This document shows positions 43,464 to 53,064 of a DNA stretch of 64,000 nucleotides, piece after piece. Positions within the stretch are counted from its first letter, which is position 1. Every line of letters begins with the position of its first letter. Under the pieces are notes generated by a model, which saw nothing but the letters and a program-made list of their open reading frames with translations, did not search any database and was not told the origin of the DNA. The stretch comes from Anaerolineales bacterium UBA2181 (GTDB taxonomy: Bacteria > Chloroflexota > Anaerolineae > Promineifilales > UBA4811): the NCBI GenBank assembly GCA_002328075.1, contig DCVT01000015.1, positions 84,858 through 148,857 on the forward strand, written 5' to 3'. The position numbers were made by a program, and so were the translations under genes.

Positions 43464-46400
43464 CTATGGGTTCCTGGGCACTGATGCTTTGAGAATCGCG
43501 CACGCCGGGCAACTCCCGTCCTTACGGATGATGGCATACCCTGCTTGTGGGTCATCGCCAAAGACCTCAAAGTCCACGTTCCAAATGATGGCCATCCTGA
43601 CTTTGCCGCTGGCCGCTGCCAGGCTCACTGCCTGTCCTAACCATTCGGCTTGTTCATAGACGCTGGTGTCCTGGGCCCAGGCAAAATTCGAGGGTAGCTG
43701 GCCGTATCCCTCTGGACTGAGATAACCCAACTCGGTAAGACAGAGGGGTTTCTTACCGCCAAATGCGTTCCAGTAGGTGTCAACCATGCCCCAGAAATAA
43801 CGGGTATAGTGCTCGCTGCGCGGGTCTCCGCTGGTCTCATCCGGCGGGATGATCCCCTCGTTGTAGTGGATGCCGACGCAATCGATGAATCGATCGGCGC
43901 CTGCACTGGCCATTCCCTCCACGTAGCGCTTGTCGCTCCAGACCTGCACTCCATCGTCAACACCGGTTGGAGCCGGAGCCCCGCTGATCACCAGCGTCCC
44001 GACCCCGCGTGACCGAATTTGGCTTGAGGCCTTGGCCAGCAGATCGACATACTGGTTGGGGCTGATCTGACCGGTGGGCCATTCGCGGTCAATGTTCATC
44101 TCGTTCCAGACCTCAATTGCTTCCACCTGCAATTCTGCCAGACCACCCACGAAAGCTGCATATTGGTCAAAGTACCCGGATCCGCCGGCCAAGTCTTCTC
44201 GGTGACCGACCACGCTCAGCAGCACTTTGAATCCCTGCGTGTGCCAGGTGTTGATGTCCTCTGCCAGGTTCAGCGCGCTGTCACCCGGCCCGTATCGGAT
44301 CTGCTTCTTGACCCAGGTCATGCCGGCCTGGCGCATTTCGCCCAGGTGATCGTTGCCGCGTATCTGCCCGCCTAACCCAAAGTTGGGAACCGGGGTCGTG
44401 GTGGGCGTTACACTGGGTGTAGCGGTCGGCAGGTTGCACGGGTCTGGATCCAGACGGTCCACTATGCCGTCGAAATCGCTATCTGGATTGTTCGGGTTGG
44501 GGCAGAGAATCGGACCCTCACCGAACAGCTGCAAGGAGAGCGCCACCTCTTCGCCATCCAGCCAGGTGTCGTTATCCGTGTCGTTGTCGAGCGGGTCGGT
44601 TTTGTACTTATAGACCTCGTCGCCGTCGGACAACCCATCGGCATCGGTATCATATTTGTAGGGATCGGTGCGGTAGATGTTGATCTCGTCCGCGTTCGAC
44701 AGCCCATCGCCGTCGCTGTCGAGCGCTCCCCAGGTGGCAGTGGCGTTAGGTGTGCTGGTGGGAGTCAGCGACGGCGTCGGTGTAGCGGTGGAGACGGGTG
44801 TCTGGGATGGGGTCCCACTGGCAGTCGGAGTGGGAGATGGGAAAGCTCGGTCGTAAAGCCCAGGGCCAACGGCGGCCGCCAGGCCCGCCAGGGCACAACA
44901 GAGGACCATGAGCAATACCGGTAGCCAGGAGGGAAGCCAAGCCCGCAGCCGGAATTGGGCGGGAAGCACCCGTGGCGGCGCCGTCGAGGATGTGACAGTC
45001 ACGATCAACGGCATCATCTTGGTGCCGCCTAGCCAATTGAGCTTGCGCGGCGCTACCCGCAGTTTCACCGCCTGACTGGCAGCCGGGGCAAGCTCTACTC
45101 TCTCGGGTTCAACCTGGCACATCAGCGCCTGGGCGCTATCTTTGGCGGCCACCGTATACTCGGAAGGGGCATTGCCCTGGTTAGTGATGGTCACCTCGAG
45201 TGCACCTCGCGTGCGGGTTTCGACATCGGCCGGAGCTAGTTCGGCGTCGAACCGGGCAAAGGGCTCCACTACCAGGACGGCGTCCACTTTCTCCACAACG
45301 TCCTTGCGCTCCCGCGAGTGGATCAGAAGCTGGATCGGATGGGGTCCCGCGGTCGTCGTGGGTTCGGGCGGCGGATGAAAGGTCAGTGTGATGGGCGCCT
45401 GTTGACGCGGATTAAGCTGAACCGGTCGCACCGGGCAGGTCACCCAGTCTGGAGGAACTCCGAAAACCCGCACGGAAAAGTGGTCCACAATTGAGGTCAT
45501 GTTTTGCAGGTTGACCTGGAGCACCCCGGGTGTGCTGCCTGGAGTGGCCCGGACTCGGCCGTCTTCCATCCGGACGTTGACGGTGGATGCTGGACCGGGG
45601 GAGGCGACTGCCGCCTGCTCCGCGGCCGCAGCCGGAACAGGCTCCGGTTGGCCCACCGATTCCAATCGTAGTTCAAATGGGGGGATTCGAATGGCGGATC
45701 CGGGCGAGAGTGTCTCCGGTTGTCGAGGAAGGAGCCGAGCATCGCCGATGAATGTCCCGTTTGCACTGCCCAGGTCCTGGATCACGACATCCGACGGTTG
45801 CACTAGCAGCTCTGCATGGTGCCGCGAGACCCGGCTGTCGGGCAGCGGCAAGTCACACTTGGCATCCCGTCCGATGACCAGGCGCTGCGGAATCTGGAGC
45901 GGCACAATGCGCGTGGATTCGCCTGGCCGGCTGATGTGGAGTTCCAGAGTGCCGGTGGGACGACGGGACAGATCGGGGCTGGACAGCGCAGCATCGGACT
46001 TGTCGGCCTGTGGCTGGGCTAACGATACGGCACCTGCCAACGCTTCCCACCCGCTGCCGTGAGGCAACTTGAGCTGTCGGCGGAGGTTCTGCAACTGCTC
46101 GGCAACCTCCTCTACGCTGGGCCGTTTTCGCGGGTCTTTGGCGATCATCGCCAACACCAGGTTCGCCAACTCGGCGGGCGTGTCAATGCGGTGCTGGCTT
46201 GGATTCTTGGGAACAGCCTTGGTGTGCATGGCGACCGCCTGTTCCACCGACGACACCTGAAACGGCGGTTGACCGGTACTCAATTCGTACAACACGACCC
46301 CCGCCGAATAGACGTCGGTTTTGACGGTGGCGGGCGATGCGACGCACTGCTCGGGTGAGAGAAAAGTCAATGCTTCCCTCGTCTGCAGGTCAGAGTTGGC

Positions 46401-46907
46401 CTGGAAAGAGGATTCCAGCAGCCGGCCGATGCCGACCTCCTTGAGGGTGGCCTGGTAAGCCTGGTCATGGCGGACAAGCTGCACGTTCTTTGGGCGCATC
46501 GCAAGGTGCAACAATTGATGACCATGAACGTACTGCAGAGCATCGGCGATCTGGCGCCCCAATTGGACGACGTCAGCCCAGGGCAGTGGACCGTCGGTGT
46601 GTTCCAGCACCTGTCTTAACGTGGGACCAGAGGCATAGGCCATCATGAGAAAGAGCTGACCGTGCCATGTTCCCTGGCCGATGGTTCGGACAATCCCCGG
46701 ATGGTCGAGCTTGGTCAACCGCGTGGCCAGTTCCTGAAATTGAGCCAGGAACTCCTTCTGCTGGCTCAGAGTGTTGGCAAACACCCGGAAAGCTACGTCA
46801 GTGCGCTCCACAGGATGGAAGGCACGATAGACGACCCCCAGGTTGTCTTCGTCAAGCCGCTCGCGGATGCGGTATCCCTCGATGAGTTGGCCTCTCCAAT
46901 CCTCCAT
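43464..46907 (-). CDS. Pseudokinase-FHA-membrane-TSP3-glycosidase-like fusion
   Basis: The 1147-residue protein starts with a protein-kinase fold (about 10-270) lacking all three catalytic residues. The beta-3 Lys is Arg (VAFRVF), the HRD block is HLAMRPKN, and DFG is EVG. An intact-looking FHA domain follows (about 345-400: VIGRDAKCDLPL, SRVSRHHAE, GSANGTFIG). Then come Ig-like parts, a membrane segment near 660-685, and thrombospondin type-3 repeats (DSDGDGLSNADE, DTDADGLSDGDE; about 730-790). A C-terminal TIM-barrel glycosidase-like domain has EVWNEMN and LTELGY. The inner half would read phosphorylation; the outer half would bind calcium and possibly polysaccharide. The M23-FHA gene lies 12 bases upstream in the same operon. 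Confidence 0.85.
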   Translation of the reverse strand: MEDWRGQLIEGYRIRERLDEDNLGVVYRAFHPVERTDVAFRVFANTLSQQKEFLAQFQELATRLTKLDHPGIVRTIGQGTWHGQLFLMMAYASGPTLRQVLEHTDGPLPWADVVQLGRQIADALQYVHGHQLLHLAMRPKNVQLVRHDQAYQATLKEVGIGRLLESSFQANSDLQTREALTFLSPEQCVASPATVKTDVYSAGVVLYELSTGQPPFQVSSVEQAVAMHTKAVPKNPSQHRIDTPAELANLVLAMIAKDPRKRPSVEEVAEQLQNLRRQLKLPHGSGWEALAGAVSLAQPQADKSDAALSSPDLSRRPTGTLELHISRPGESTRIVPLQIPQRLVIGRDAKCDLPLPDSRVSRHHAELLVQPSDVVIQDLGSANGTFIGDARLLPRQPETLSPGSAIRIPPFELRLESVGQPEPVPAAAAEQAAVASPGPASTVNVRMEDGRVRATPGSTPGVLQVNLQNMTSIVDHFSVRVFGVPPDWVTCPVRPVQLNPRQQAPITLTFHPPPEPTTTAGPHPIQLLIHSRERKDVVEKVDAVLVVEPFARFDAELAPADVETRTRGALEVTITNQGNAPSEYTVAAKDSAQALMCQVEPERVELAPAASQAVKLRVAPRKLNWLGGTKMMPLIVTVTSSTAPPRVLPAQFRLRAWLPSWLPVLLMVLCCALAGLAAAVGPGLYDRAFPSPTPTASGTPSQTPVSTATPTPSLTPTSTPNATATWGALDSDGDGLSNADEINIYRTDPYKYDTDADGLSDGDEVYKYKTDPLDNDTDNDTWLDGEEVALSLQLFGEGPILCPNPNNPDSDFDGIVDRLDPDPCNLPTATPSVTPTTTPVPNFGLGGQIRGNDHLGEMRQAGMTWVKKQIRYGPGDSALNLAEDINTWHTQGFKVLLSVVGHREDLAGGSGYFDQYAAFVGGLAELQVEAIEVWNEMNIDREWPTGQISPNQYVDLLAKASSQIRSRGVGTLVISGAPAPTGVDDGVQVWSDKRYVEGMASAGADRFIDCVGIHYNEGIIPPDETSGDPRSEHYTRYFWGMVDTYWNAFGGKKPLCLTELGYLSPEGYGQLPSNFAWAQDTSVYEQAEWLGQAVSLAAASGKVRMAIIWNVDFEVFGDDPQAGYAIIRKDGSCPACAILKASVPRNP

Positions 46908-46919
46908 GCAACCTGCCTT

Positions 46920-49394
46920 TCACTGACCGAATGTGAACCGCTGAAAGCTAGCCGGTTGCTCCCAGTTCTGGGACCAGTCCACGGCGGCAGCCAGTATCAC
47001 ATACTCATTGGGCTGCAAACCCCACTCGTCACCCTTTTGATCGGTTTCATTGCTGCTGCACCGCACCATATCGCTTTCGGTGAGTCGAAGCGACAGGTCT
47101 CCGTACACGTTCCAGGTCTGTCCGCAGTCCAGGCTGTAATGGATCTCGCGAACTCCTTGTCGGCTTTCGTCCTGGCCCTGCAACTCCACGGTGACGGTCC
47201 CGATGTATACGCCGGTCGTCTGTACGCCGAACAGACGGATGGTCGTCTTGGGTGGGATGATGTCTTCAATCGGCCGGCCTGTGACGGTGTATTTGCCGGG
47301 CAGGTTCAGGAACACTTCGACGTATGGCCGGCCGCTCTGGTCAGCCAAAACGCGCGATTCGGGCACCACGACCCAGTTTCCTAACCCCGTGGCCGAATCG
47401 ATCTCGTATCGGTGCACCTTGATCGATGCCAAATCCACCTTGCTGACATTCGCCCGGGTCAACCACACGGGAACCCGAGTGGGATTGGCGGGATCGGCAG
47501 TGGTAAAGATAAAGGTGGCCAGGCTGACAAGGCCCTGGAACGGAGTCGGGTCCAACTGGCGGCGGCTCTGGACCTGAGTGCACCCACCTCCTTCTTCAGC
47601 CGGGTCCCACGTGTGTATCCACAGGTATTCACTGCCGCCGCACCCTATTGCGTCCATGGGATCAACCTGCATCTCGAGGCTGGGGCTAAAACCGTAGGGG
47701 TCGATGGCTTCGGCCAATTCGAACCGCCCGTTGTTGTTGCAGTCACGCCGGACCTCGAAATGGAGGTGGTGCCCTGTGCTATTCCCGGTGTTTCCCATGG
47801 TGCCGATGCGTTCTCCCTGCTGGATCCTGGTTCCGGGTGCCAGGGCGAGCATCCGGTCAAAGTGGGCATCCGGCTCCAGGTGTAGATAGCTGGTCTGGTA
47901 TTTGCCGCGGTCGACGCGGTCGTGGGTGAGCAGCACATAGTTGTTGCCCAGACTGTCAGTTCCGGCCCCGGCAAAAACGGCGTCGGCCACCGCCAAGAGG
48001 GCTGTCTCGATGGGCGTGTTGACCCTTTGCCAACCATAGACGGAAAAGTCATACCCTGGATGACCGCTGTAGAAATCGCCGCTCTGGCCCGGGTTGGACG
48101 TCCGATCCAGGCTGATGGAGCCGTCAAAGAGGACCATGGTGTCGCGGGCCTGAAGCGAGTCGATGACGTCAGCCTCGCCGCGGTAGAGGGGGAACTGGTG
48201 GTCAAAAAAGCTGTTGATGCGCCCGCCAGCTGCCGTCCTTTGGGATGCAGCGCGGAACTGCTCGGCCGTGCCGAATCCCTGGTTCTTGCCGTCGTAAGGA
48301 AAGGGCAACTCCATCCAACCGCCCGACTGCGGGGTGCAACCGGGCAGCGGCGCGTAGGTAGGGGTGGGTGAGGGCAGCATGACGCCAGTGCTGGTAGAGA
48401 CAGTCGGGCGCGGGGTCTGAGTGGCCACGTCAACGGCAGTCGGAGGAACCGGAGTCATGGTGGCCTCCACGGGTTCGGTGGGCGAGATCTGCAGCTCGGC
48501 CACCGGCGTCGGCGTGGGCCGCAAGAATACCTGATACAGGCCGGCGCTGATGCCCACCAATAAACAAAGACCTCCAAATACCATGGAGACCGGCAGCCAC
48601 GGAAGGTGGCGCAGCCATTCGAGCCAGACCGCGCCGCCCGGCACCGAAGTTTTCTCGCCGGTCTCTGCCGTGACGACCTGGTCGCCCAAAGGCGCTGGTG
48701 CTGCCTCTGCCCACTGGATCAGCGCGAACGGCCCCAGCTGAAGGTGGGTACCTTCCGGCCAAACCTGTGCCGTGTTGGCCGGCAGCGCCTCGTTGCCTAT
48801 TCGGGTTGTATCGCGCTGGCTCAGGTCGGTTACCCACAACTGGTTTCCCTTCTGGTGTACGCGACACTGCTGGAGCGACACACCAGGATCGTCCAGCACC
48901 ATATCGCATTTCGAATCCCGGCCTATCAGGATCGGTTGGTCACCTACCTTCACCGTCGAGGGCCGCCCGTGACCACAGGCAATCCTCCATGTGCGACTGG
49001 CGGTGAGAGGATGACGTTCCACAACCTCCGGCTTGGCGGCAGAAGCGGCCACCGGTGGCTCAGGGCGGCGCTGCCGCGAAGCGGATTCCTCCAACTGGAG
49101 GGAAAACGGGCCAATTCGCAGCTCCTGGTCTGGCATCCACCGGGCGCGCTGTCCCGGCTCCAACCGGTTGGAACCTAGGTAGGTGCCGTTGTGGCTTCCC
49201 AAGTCGGTCACCGTCACACGGCCGTCCGCGGTTTCCATCTGGCAGTGGCGTCGAGAGACCTTGGGGTCGTCAAGCTGAAGGTCGCACGACGGGTCGCGCC
49301 CAATTACCTGGACACTGACCTCCAGATTCACCCTGCGTTCGGGTTGGTCGTTATGGCGGACCTTGAGAGCTACTTGACGTGAGGACGCATCCAT
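46920..49394 (-). CDS. Double-FHA membrane protein with extracytoplasmic M23 peptidase domain
   Basis: The 824-residue protein has FHA domain 1 (about 25-95: VIGRDPSCDLQL, KVSRRHCQ, GSHNGTYLG). FHA domain 2 (about 145-215) has ILIGRDSKCDMVL, but its SRxH is SLQQC, so phosphopeptide binding there is doubtful. A membrane segment lies near 270-292. The outer part has an M23-like domain (about 430-560) with HPGYDFS, TSYLHLEPD and HHLHFEVRRD, and closes with Ig-like sequence. It joins cytoplasmic phosphothreonine reading to a cell-wall peptidase-like module. It is divergent from the VWA-FHA gene at 49.5 kb. Confidence 0.85.
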   Translation of the reverse strand: MDASSRQVALKVRHNDQPERRVNLEVSVQVIGRDPSCDLQLDDPKVSRRHCQMETADGRVTVTDLGSHNGTYLGSNRLEPGQRARWMPDQELRIGPFSLQLEESASRQRRPEPPVAASAAKPEVVERHPLTASRTWRIACGHGRPSTVKVGDQPILIGRDSKCDMVLDDPGVSLQQCRVHQKGNQLWVTDLSQRDTTRIGNEALPANTAQVWPEGTHLQLGPFALIQWAEAAPAPLGDQVVTAETGEKTSVPGGAVWLEWLRHLPWLPVSMVFGGLCLLVGISAGLYQVFLRPTPTPVAELQISPTEPVEATMTPVPPTAVDVATQTPRPTVSTSTGVMLPSPTPTYAPLPGCTPQSGGWMELPFPYDGKNQGFGTAEQFRAASQRTAAGGRINSFFDHQFPLYRGEADVIDSLQARDTMVLFDGSISLDRTSNPGQSGDFYSGHPGYDFSVYGWQRVNTPIETALLAVADAVFAGAGTDSLGNNYVLLTHDRVDRGKYQTSYLHLEPDAHFDRMLALAPGTRIQQGERIGTMGNTGNSTGHHLHFEVRRDCNNNGRFELAEAIDPYGFSPSLEMQVDPMDAIGCGGSEYLWIHTWDPAEEGGGCTQVQSRRQLDPTPFQGLVSLATFIFTTADPANPTRVPVWLTRANVSKVDLASIKVHRYEIDSATGLGNWVVVPESRVLADQSGRPYVEVFLNLPGKYTVTGRPIEDIIPPKTTIRLFGVQTTGVYIGTVTVELQGQDESRQGVREIHYSLDCGQTWNVYGDLSLRLTESDMVRCSSNETDQKGDEWGLQPNEYVILAAAVDWSQNWEQPASFQRFTFGQ

Positions 49395-49476
49395 TGTATT
49401 GTTCTACTATCATCTAGTTCGCGCGTCATATCTTTATCAGTTCCACTTTTGCGGAACTATGGGAGACGAGGTGATC

Positions 49477-51408
49477 ATGAAGCGCATCTGCACACACTAT
49501 TATATTCCCTTTTTGCTTCTCGCGCTGCTATTAGCCCCAGTTTCGGCCGGTGCTCAGGATTCACCGTCGCGAATCCAGATCTCGTGGTTGGATACCAGTC
49601 ATTTTCCGCAGATCGAAGTCCATCTGATCGCTTCCAAACCCACGGGTGGCCGATTCCAGGGTTTGTTTGTCAACTCGCTTCAGGTCACCGAAAACGGAAC
49701 TGCACGCGATCCATCCATGTACGATGCTCCTCGGGGCACCGCGATTACCTTTCTCATTGACGCGGATCAGAAGGCCCAAGCAGAATGGGACCAGATTCGG
49801 CAGGGAATCGAGAGTTACGTCTCGGCTACCGAGAGCTGGATGGATGAGGATTTGGATGTGACCACCCTTATTGTGGCTAACGGCGGCGATTGGCGCGTCC
49901 TTGTGCAGGACACACCTTTTCGGAACGATGTGCTGAATGCCTTCATCACTGACACCGGTGCGTATTATCAGCCAACTTTCCATCCCGTTACTCCGCTCTA
50001 TGACCTGGCATACCAGGCGCTACAGGGGATGCCTGCCAAGACCCCGACTCCGGGCATGTACCGGGCGCTCGTGCTGCTGTCCAGCGGGGATCCCGGCGCC
50101 AGCACGTCCAGCCCGGAAGCGGTGGTGTCACTGGCCAAGGAGATGGGCGTTCCGCTGTTCGCGGTGCTTGTCGGCGACAGTGCGGCTGGCGAGACCATCA
50201 TGCAGCAGTTGGCCAGCAACAGCGGAGGTCAGTTCCTGCGACTTGATCCGTCCCAAACCCTGGTTCCGCTCTGGCAAGCGCTGAGCAGCCATCACGAGCA
50301 GTATGTGATCAGCTATCGCTCGGGAATCGTGTCCTCCGGAGCGCACAATGTCAAGGTTCTGGTGAGCGAAGGAGTCCAGGACACTCAGGCATTCGACATT
50401 ACCATTCTCAACCCGGGTGTGGAGATCACGTTGCCCGAAGCCAACGCCACCATCCTGCGCAAACCGACTGAGTCCAGCGCCGACGTGAGCGGCTTTGAAC
50501 CAAGTATCCAGGCGGTAAAATACCTGTGGACCTGGCCGGATGGTTTCGAGCGCAAGGTAAACCAGGTTCAGCTGCGCGTCAATGGCGCTGTCCAACTACA
50601 ACTCGACCTCACCGCGACCGATGACCGTAGCCTGACGTGGGACATTTCGACGCTCCCATCGGGTCGGTATTCTATCCGGGTAGAGGTGACCGACGAACTG
50701 GGTCTCACCGGTGTGAGTGCCGAGATACCGGTGACGATACAACTGCAAACATCGGAACCTACGGTGGCACCAGAGCCGACCGCCCAACCTACTCCCGGGC
50801 CAAGCTTCGTGGACAATGCCCTCAAGACTGCCAAGAAGAACCTGCCCTGGATTGGTGCCGGTGGTCTGTCCCTGTCGGCTCTCTTGGTCACCTTTTTCAT
50901 GTTCAAGCGGCGGCTGGCCTTCGCGGGAAAGACCCCAGTGGGTTTCCTTAGGAGCCTGCCCTTTCTCAGGCCGCTGGACCGCGCACTCCGGACGATCGAG
51001 CGGGTAACGGGACCCATTGGCGTACCCAAACCCAAGAAACCTGATGTCAAGGCACCCGCACGCGCCAAATCGAGCGGTGCGGCGGTTGAGAAAACGCCAG
51101 CGGCACCGGCCGCGCGCGTGGAAGTGACGCAAGGGCCCTCGCTGCCGGGTCCGGTGGAGATCATCGAGGAGACCAGCTTCGGACGTTCGGCCGAGCAAGC
51201 CGGAGTGGCGCTGGTGGACGCGACGGTCTCCCGGCGTCATGCGAGCATCCTTCCCGAATTCGGCGGCAAATACCGGATTTACAATCATAGTCCTCAGCAG
51301 ACCTGGGTTAACGAACAACGAGTTCCGGAACACGGGCTGTTGCTGGAGGACGGCGACGAAATCCGGATGGGCAAGGTCAAGATGAAGTTTGTTCATCGGC
51401 GAAGGTAG
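49477..51408 (+). CDS. VWA-like membrane protein with C-terminal FHA domain (paralogue on + strand)
   Basis: The 643-residue protein has a signal peptide (YYIPFLLLALLLAPVSAGAQ), a VWA-like region (ITFLIDADQKAQ, ALVLLSSGD) and beta-sandwich parts. A membrane segment follows near 460-482 (GAGGLSLSALLVTFFMF), then a basic linker and a C-terminal FHA domain (about 565-640) with TSFGRS, TVSRRHASI and NEQRVPEHG. It has the same order of parts as the VWA-FHA protein at 39-41 kb. It is the only + strand gene in the signalling block and faces the kinase-FHA gene. The start was chosen for GAGGTGATC before the ATG and the signal peptide right after it. Confidence 0.83.
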   Translation: MKRICTHYYIPFLLLALLLAPVSAGAQDSPSRIQISWLDTSHFPQIEVHLIASKPTGGRFQGLFVNSLQVTENGTARDPSMYDAPRGTAITFLIDADQKAQAEWDQIRQGIESYVSATESWMDEDLDVTTLIVANGGDWRVLVQDTPFRNDVLNAFITDTGAYYQPTFHPVTPLYDLAYQALQGMPAKTPTPGMYRALVLLSSGDPGASTSSPEAVVSLAKEMGVPLFAVLVGDSAAGETIMQQLASNSGGQFLRLDPSQTLVPLWQALSSHHEQYVISYRSGIVSSGAHNVKVLVSEGVQDTQAFDITILNPGVEITLPEANATILRKPTESSADVSGFEPSIQAVKYLWTWPDGFERKVNQVQLRVNGAVQLQLDLTATDDRSLTWDISTLPSGRYSIRVEVTDELGLTGVSAEIPVTIQLQTSEPTVAPEPTAQPTPGPSFVDNALKTAKKNLPWIGAGGLSLSALLVTFFMFKRRLAFAGKTPVGFLRSLPFLRPLDRALRTIERVTGPIGVPKPKKPDVKAPARAKSSGAAVEKTPAAPAARVEVTQGPSLPGPVEIIEETSFGRSAEQAGVALVDATVSRRHASILPEFGGKYRIYNHSPQQTWVNEQRVPEHGLLLEDGDEIRMGKVKMKFVHRRR

Positions 51409-51437
51409 CCAACCAAAGCCGGCGGCCCCCGAGCTAC

Positions 51438-53054
51438 CTATTCGCTCAACGAGATGATGTAGGGCCCGATTCTGATGTCAGTGCCCGCAGCCCATGGCTC
51501 CAATTGCTGGGCTTCCAGGCGTCGGTCCTCCATTACCGTGCCATTGGTGGTGCCCAGATCTTTGACTTTGACCTGTTTACCGTCCCAAAAGATGGCGCAG
51601 TGTCGTTTGGAGACCCCCGGATCGGCGATGACCATGTCGCAATCGGGCAGCCGGCCGATGTAGACCGGTTTTGCACCGAGGGCGACGACGGACGGCTTTC
51701 CGTCATCACAGCGGATGGTCGGAACCTGGAGATCTGGCTCCGGTTCAGGAGGCGGAGCGGTCGGCGATGGTTGGGCAGGCATTTGCCCCCAGTACAGCGT
51801 AAACAATCCCAAACGCAAGGGGACACCCTTGGGCCAGGTCGTTGGGACGTCGGGCCCCAATTCCTCCTCGGCCAGGAAGGTCTTGTTGGTGCTGTGCAGG
51901 TCCCGCACTTTCATCTCAGAGTTTATCCGCCGAATCTCGCAGTGGCGTTTGGAGATTTGGCGGTCTTCTGAATCAAGCAACAGGTCGGCCGGCGGCAGAC
52001 GACCGGCGACGACCACATCGCTTTTCATGGCAAAGTGGTCGACCGGCCGATCCTGATAAAAAACCTGAATCAGGACTGATGCCTGCTCGGATGACCATCC
52101 CTCCGCTTCTGAAGGGGTCACCACGGCGCCGGCTTGCACCTGGAAACCCTCCCCGGTCGGCACCGGGGTAAGGGTTGGTGACAGTTTGGCCAATTGGTCG
52201 GCAACAGCGCCAGCAGATGGTGGCCGTTGGGTTCGATCCTTGGCCAACATGGCCAGAACAAGTCTGTCGATGCTGGCAGGAAGGCCAGCCAGGTGAGAGC
52301 TGGGCGGCGGCGGCGATTGGCTCCCATGGTAGTAGACGGCTTGAGCCAACGTAGATACCGGAAAAGGACGTTGGCCGGTGAGTACCTCGTACAGCATGAC
52401 ACCCAGCGAATAGATGTCCGAGGACTCGTTGAGCGACTCACCACGGCACTGCTCCGGCGACATGTAGTGCGGGGTACCGATCCTTTGCGTCGTGTGCACC
52501 GAGACGCCGGGAGCCACGCGCAGACGCGCCAGGCCGAAATCGCTGATCACAGGATGATAAGGGCATCCGAATTCGCCGGTCCCAGGGGTCGTGCCGGTTT
52601 CCAGGAGAATGTTGTCTGGTTTGAGGTCCAGATGAAGCACTCCCTGTGAATGTGCATAGTCCAGCGCCCGGCATACCTGTTCCATGATGGCCACCCCGAT
52701 GGATGTTGGTAGGCCAAACGGCGAATCACGCAATAGGGTGCGCATGGTGGGCCCGGTGACCAGGTCCATCATCAAGAAGGTAACGCCGGTAGCGTCGTGG
52801 CGACCAAAATTGCGGACGCGCACGATATTGGGATGCTTCAGCCGGGCTACTGTCTGTGCTTCGCGTTTGAACTGCGCGTAGAAACCCTCCCGCTCCGCCA
52901 GCTCTGGACGCATCACCTTGACGGCCACGGTCAACTCGAGATCCGGATGCTGGGCCCGGTAGACCATGCCCATGCCACCCTCTCCCAGCTTTTCCTGGAT
53001 GACGTAGTTGAGAAAGTTGGCGCCGATCAGCGCGTCCCTGTTGGAAGGGGGCAT
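51438..53054 (-). CDS. Ser/Thr protein kinase with two FHA domains
   Basis: The 538-residue protein has a kinase domain (about 14-280) with GEGGMGMVYRA, VAVKVM and SDFGLARL. The HRD block reads HLDLKPDN, keeping the catalytic Asp but losing the Arg, so it looks active but of the non-RD kind. Two FHA domains follow (about 335-410 with QISKRHCEI and STNKTFL; about 450-535 with VYIGRLPDCDMVI, GVSKRHCAI and GTTNGTVME). No membrane segment is seen, so it acts in the cytoplasm. It starts 10 bases after the FHA-tail protein of the injection system, so it is probably transcribed with it. No clear ribosome site precedes the ATG. Confidence 0.9.
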   Translation of the reverse strand: MPPSNRDALIGANFLNYVIQEKLGEGGMGMVYRAQHPDLELTVAVKVMRPELAEREGFYAQFKREAQTVARLKHPNIVRVRNFGRHDATGVTFLMMDLVTGPTMRTLLRDSPFGLPTSIGVAIMEQVCRALDYAHSQGVLHLDLKPDNILLETGTTPGTGEFGCPYHPVISDFGLARLRVAPGVSVHTTQRIGTPHYMSPEQCRGESLNESSDIYSLGVMLYEVLTGQRPFPVSTLAQAVYYHGSQSPPPPSSHLAGLPASIDRLVLAMLAKDRTQRPPSAGAVADQLAKLSPTLTPVPTGEGFQVQAGAVVTPSEAEGWSSEQASVLIQVFYQDRPVDHFAMKSDVVVAGRLPPADLLLDSEDRQISKRHCEIRRINSEMKVRDLHSTNKTFLAEEELGPDVPTTWPKGVPLRLGLFTLYWGQMPAQPSPTAPPPEPEPDLQVPTIRCDDGKPSVVALGAKPVYIGRLPDCDMVIADPGVSKRHCAIFWDGKQVKVKDLGTTNGTVMEDRRLEAQQLEPWAAGTDIRIGPYIISLSE

Positions 53055-53064
53055 ACAAGAGCTT

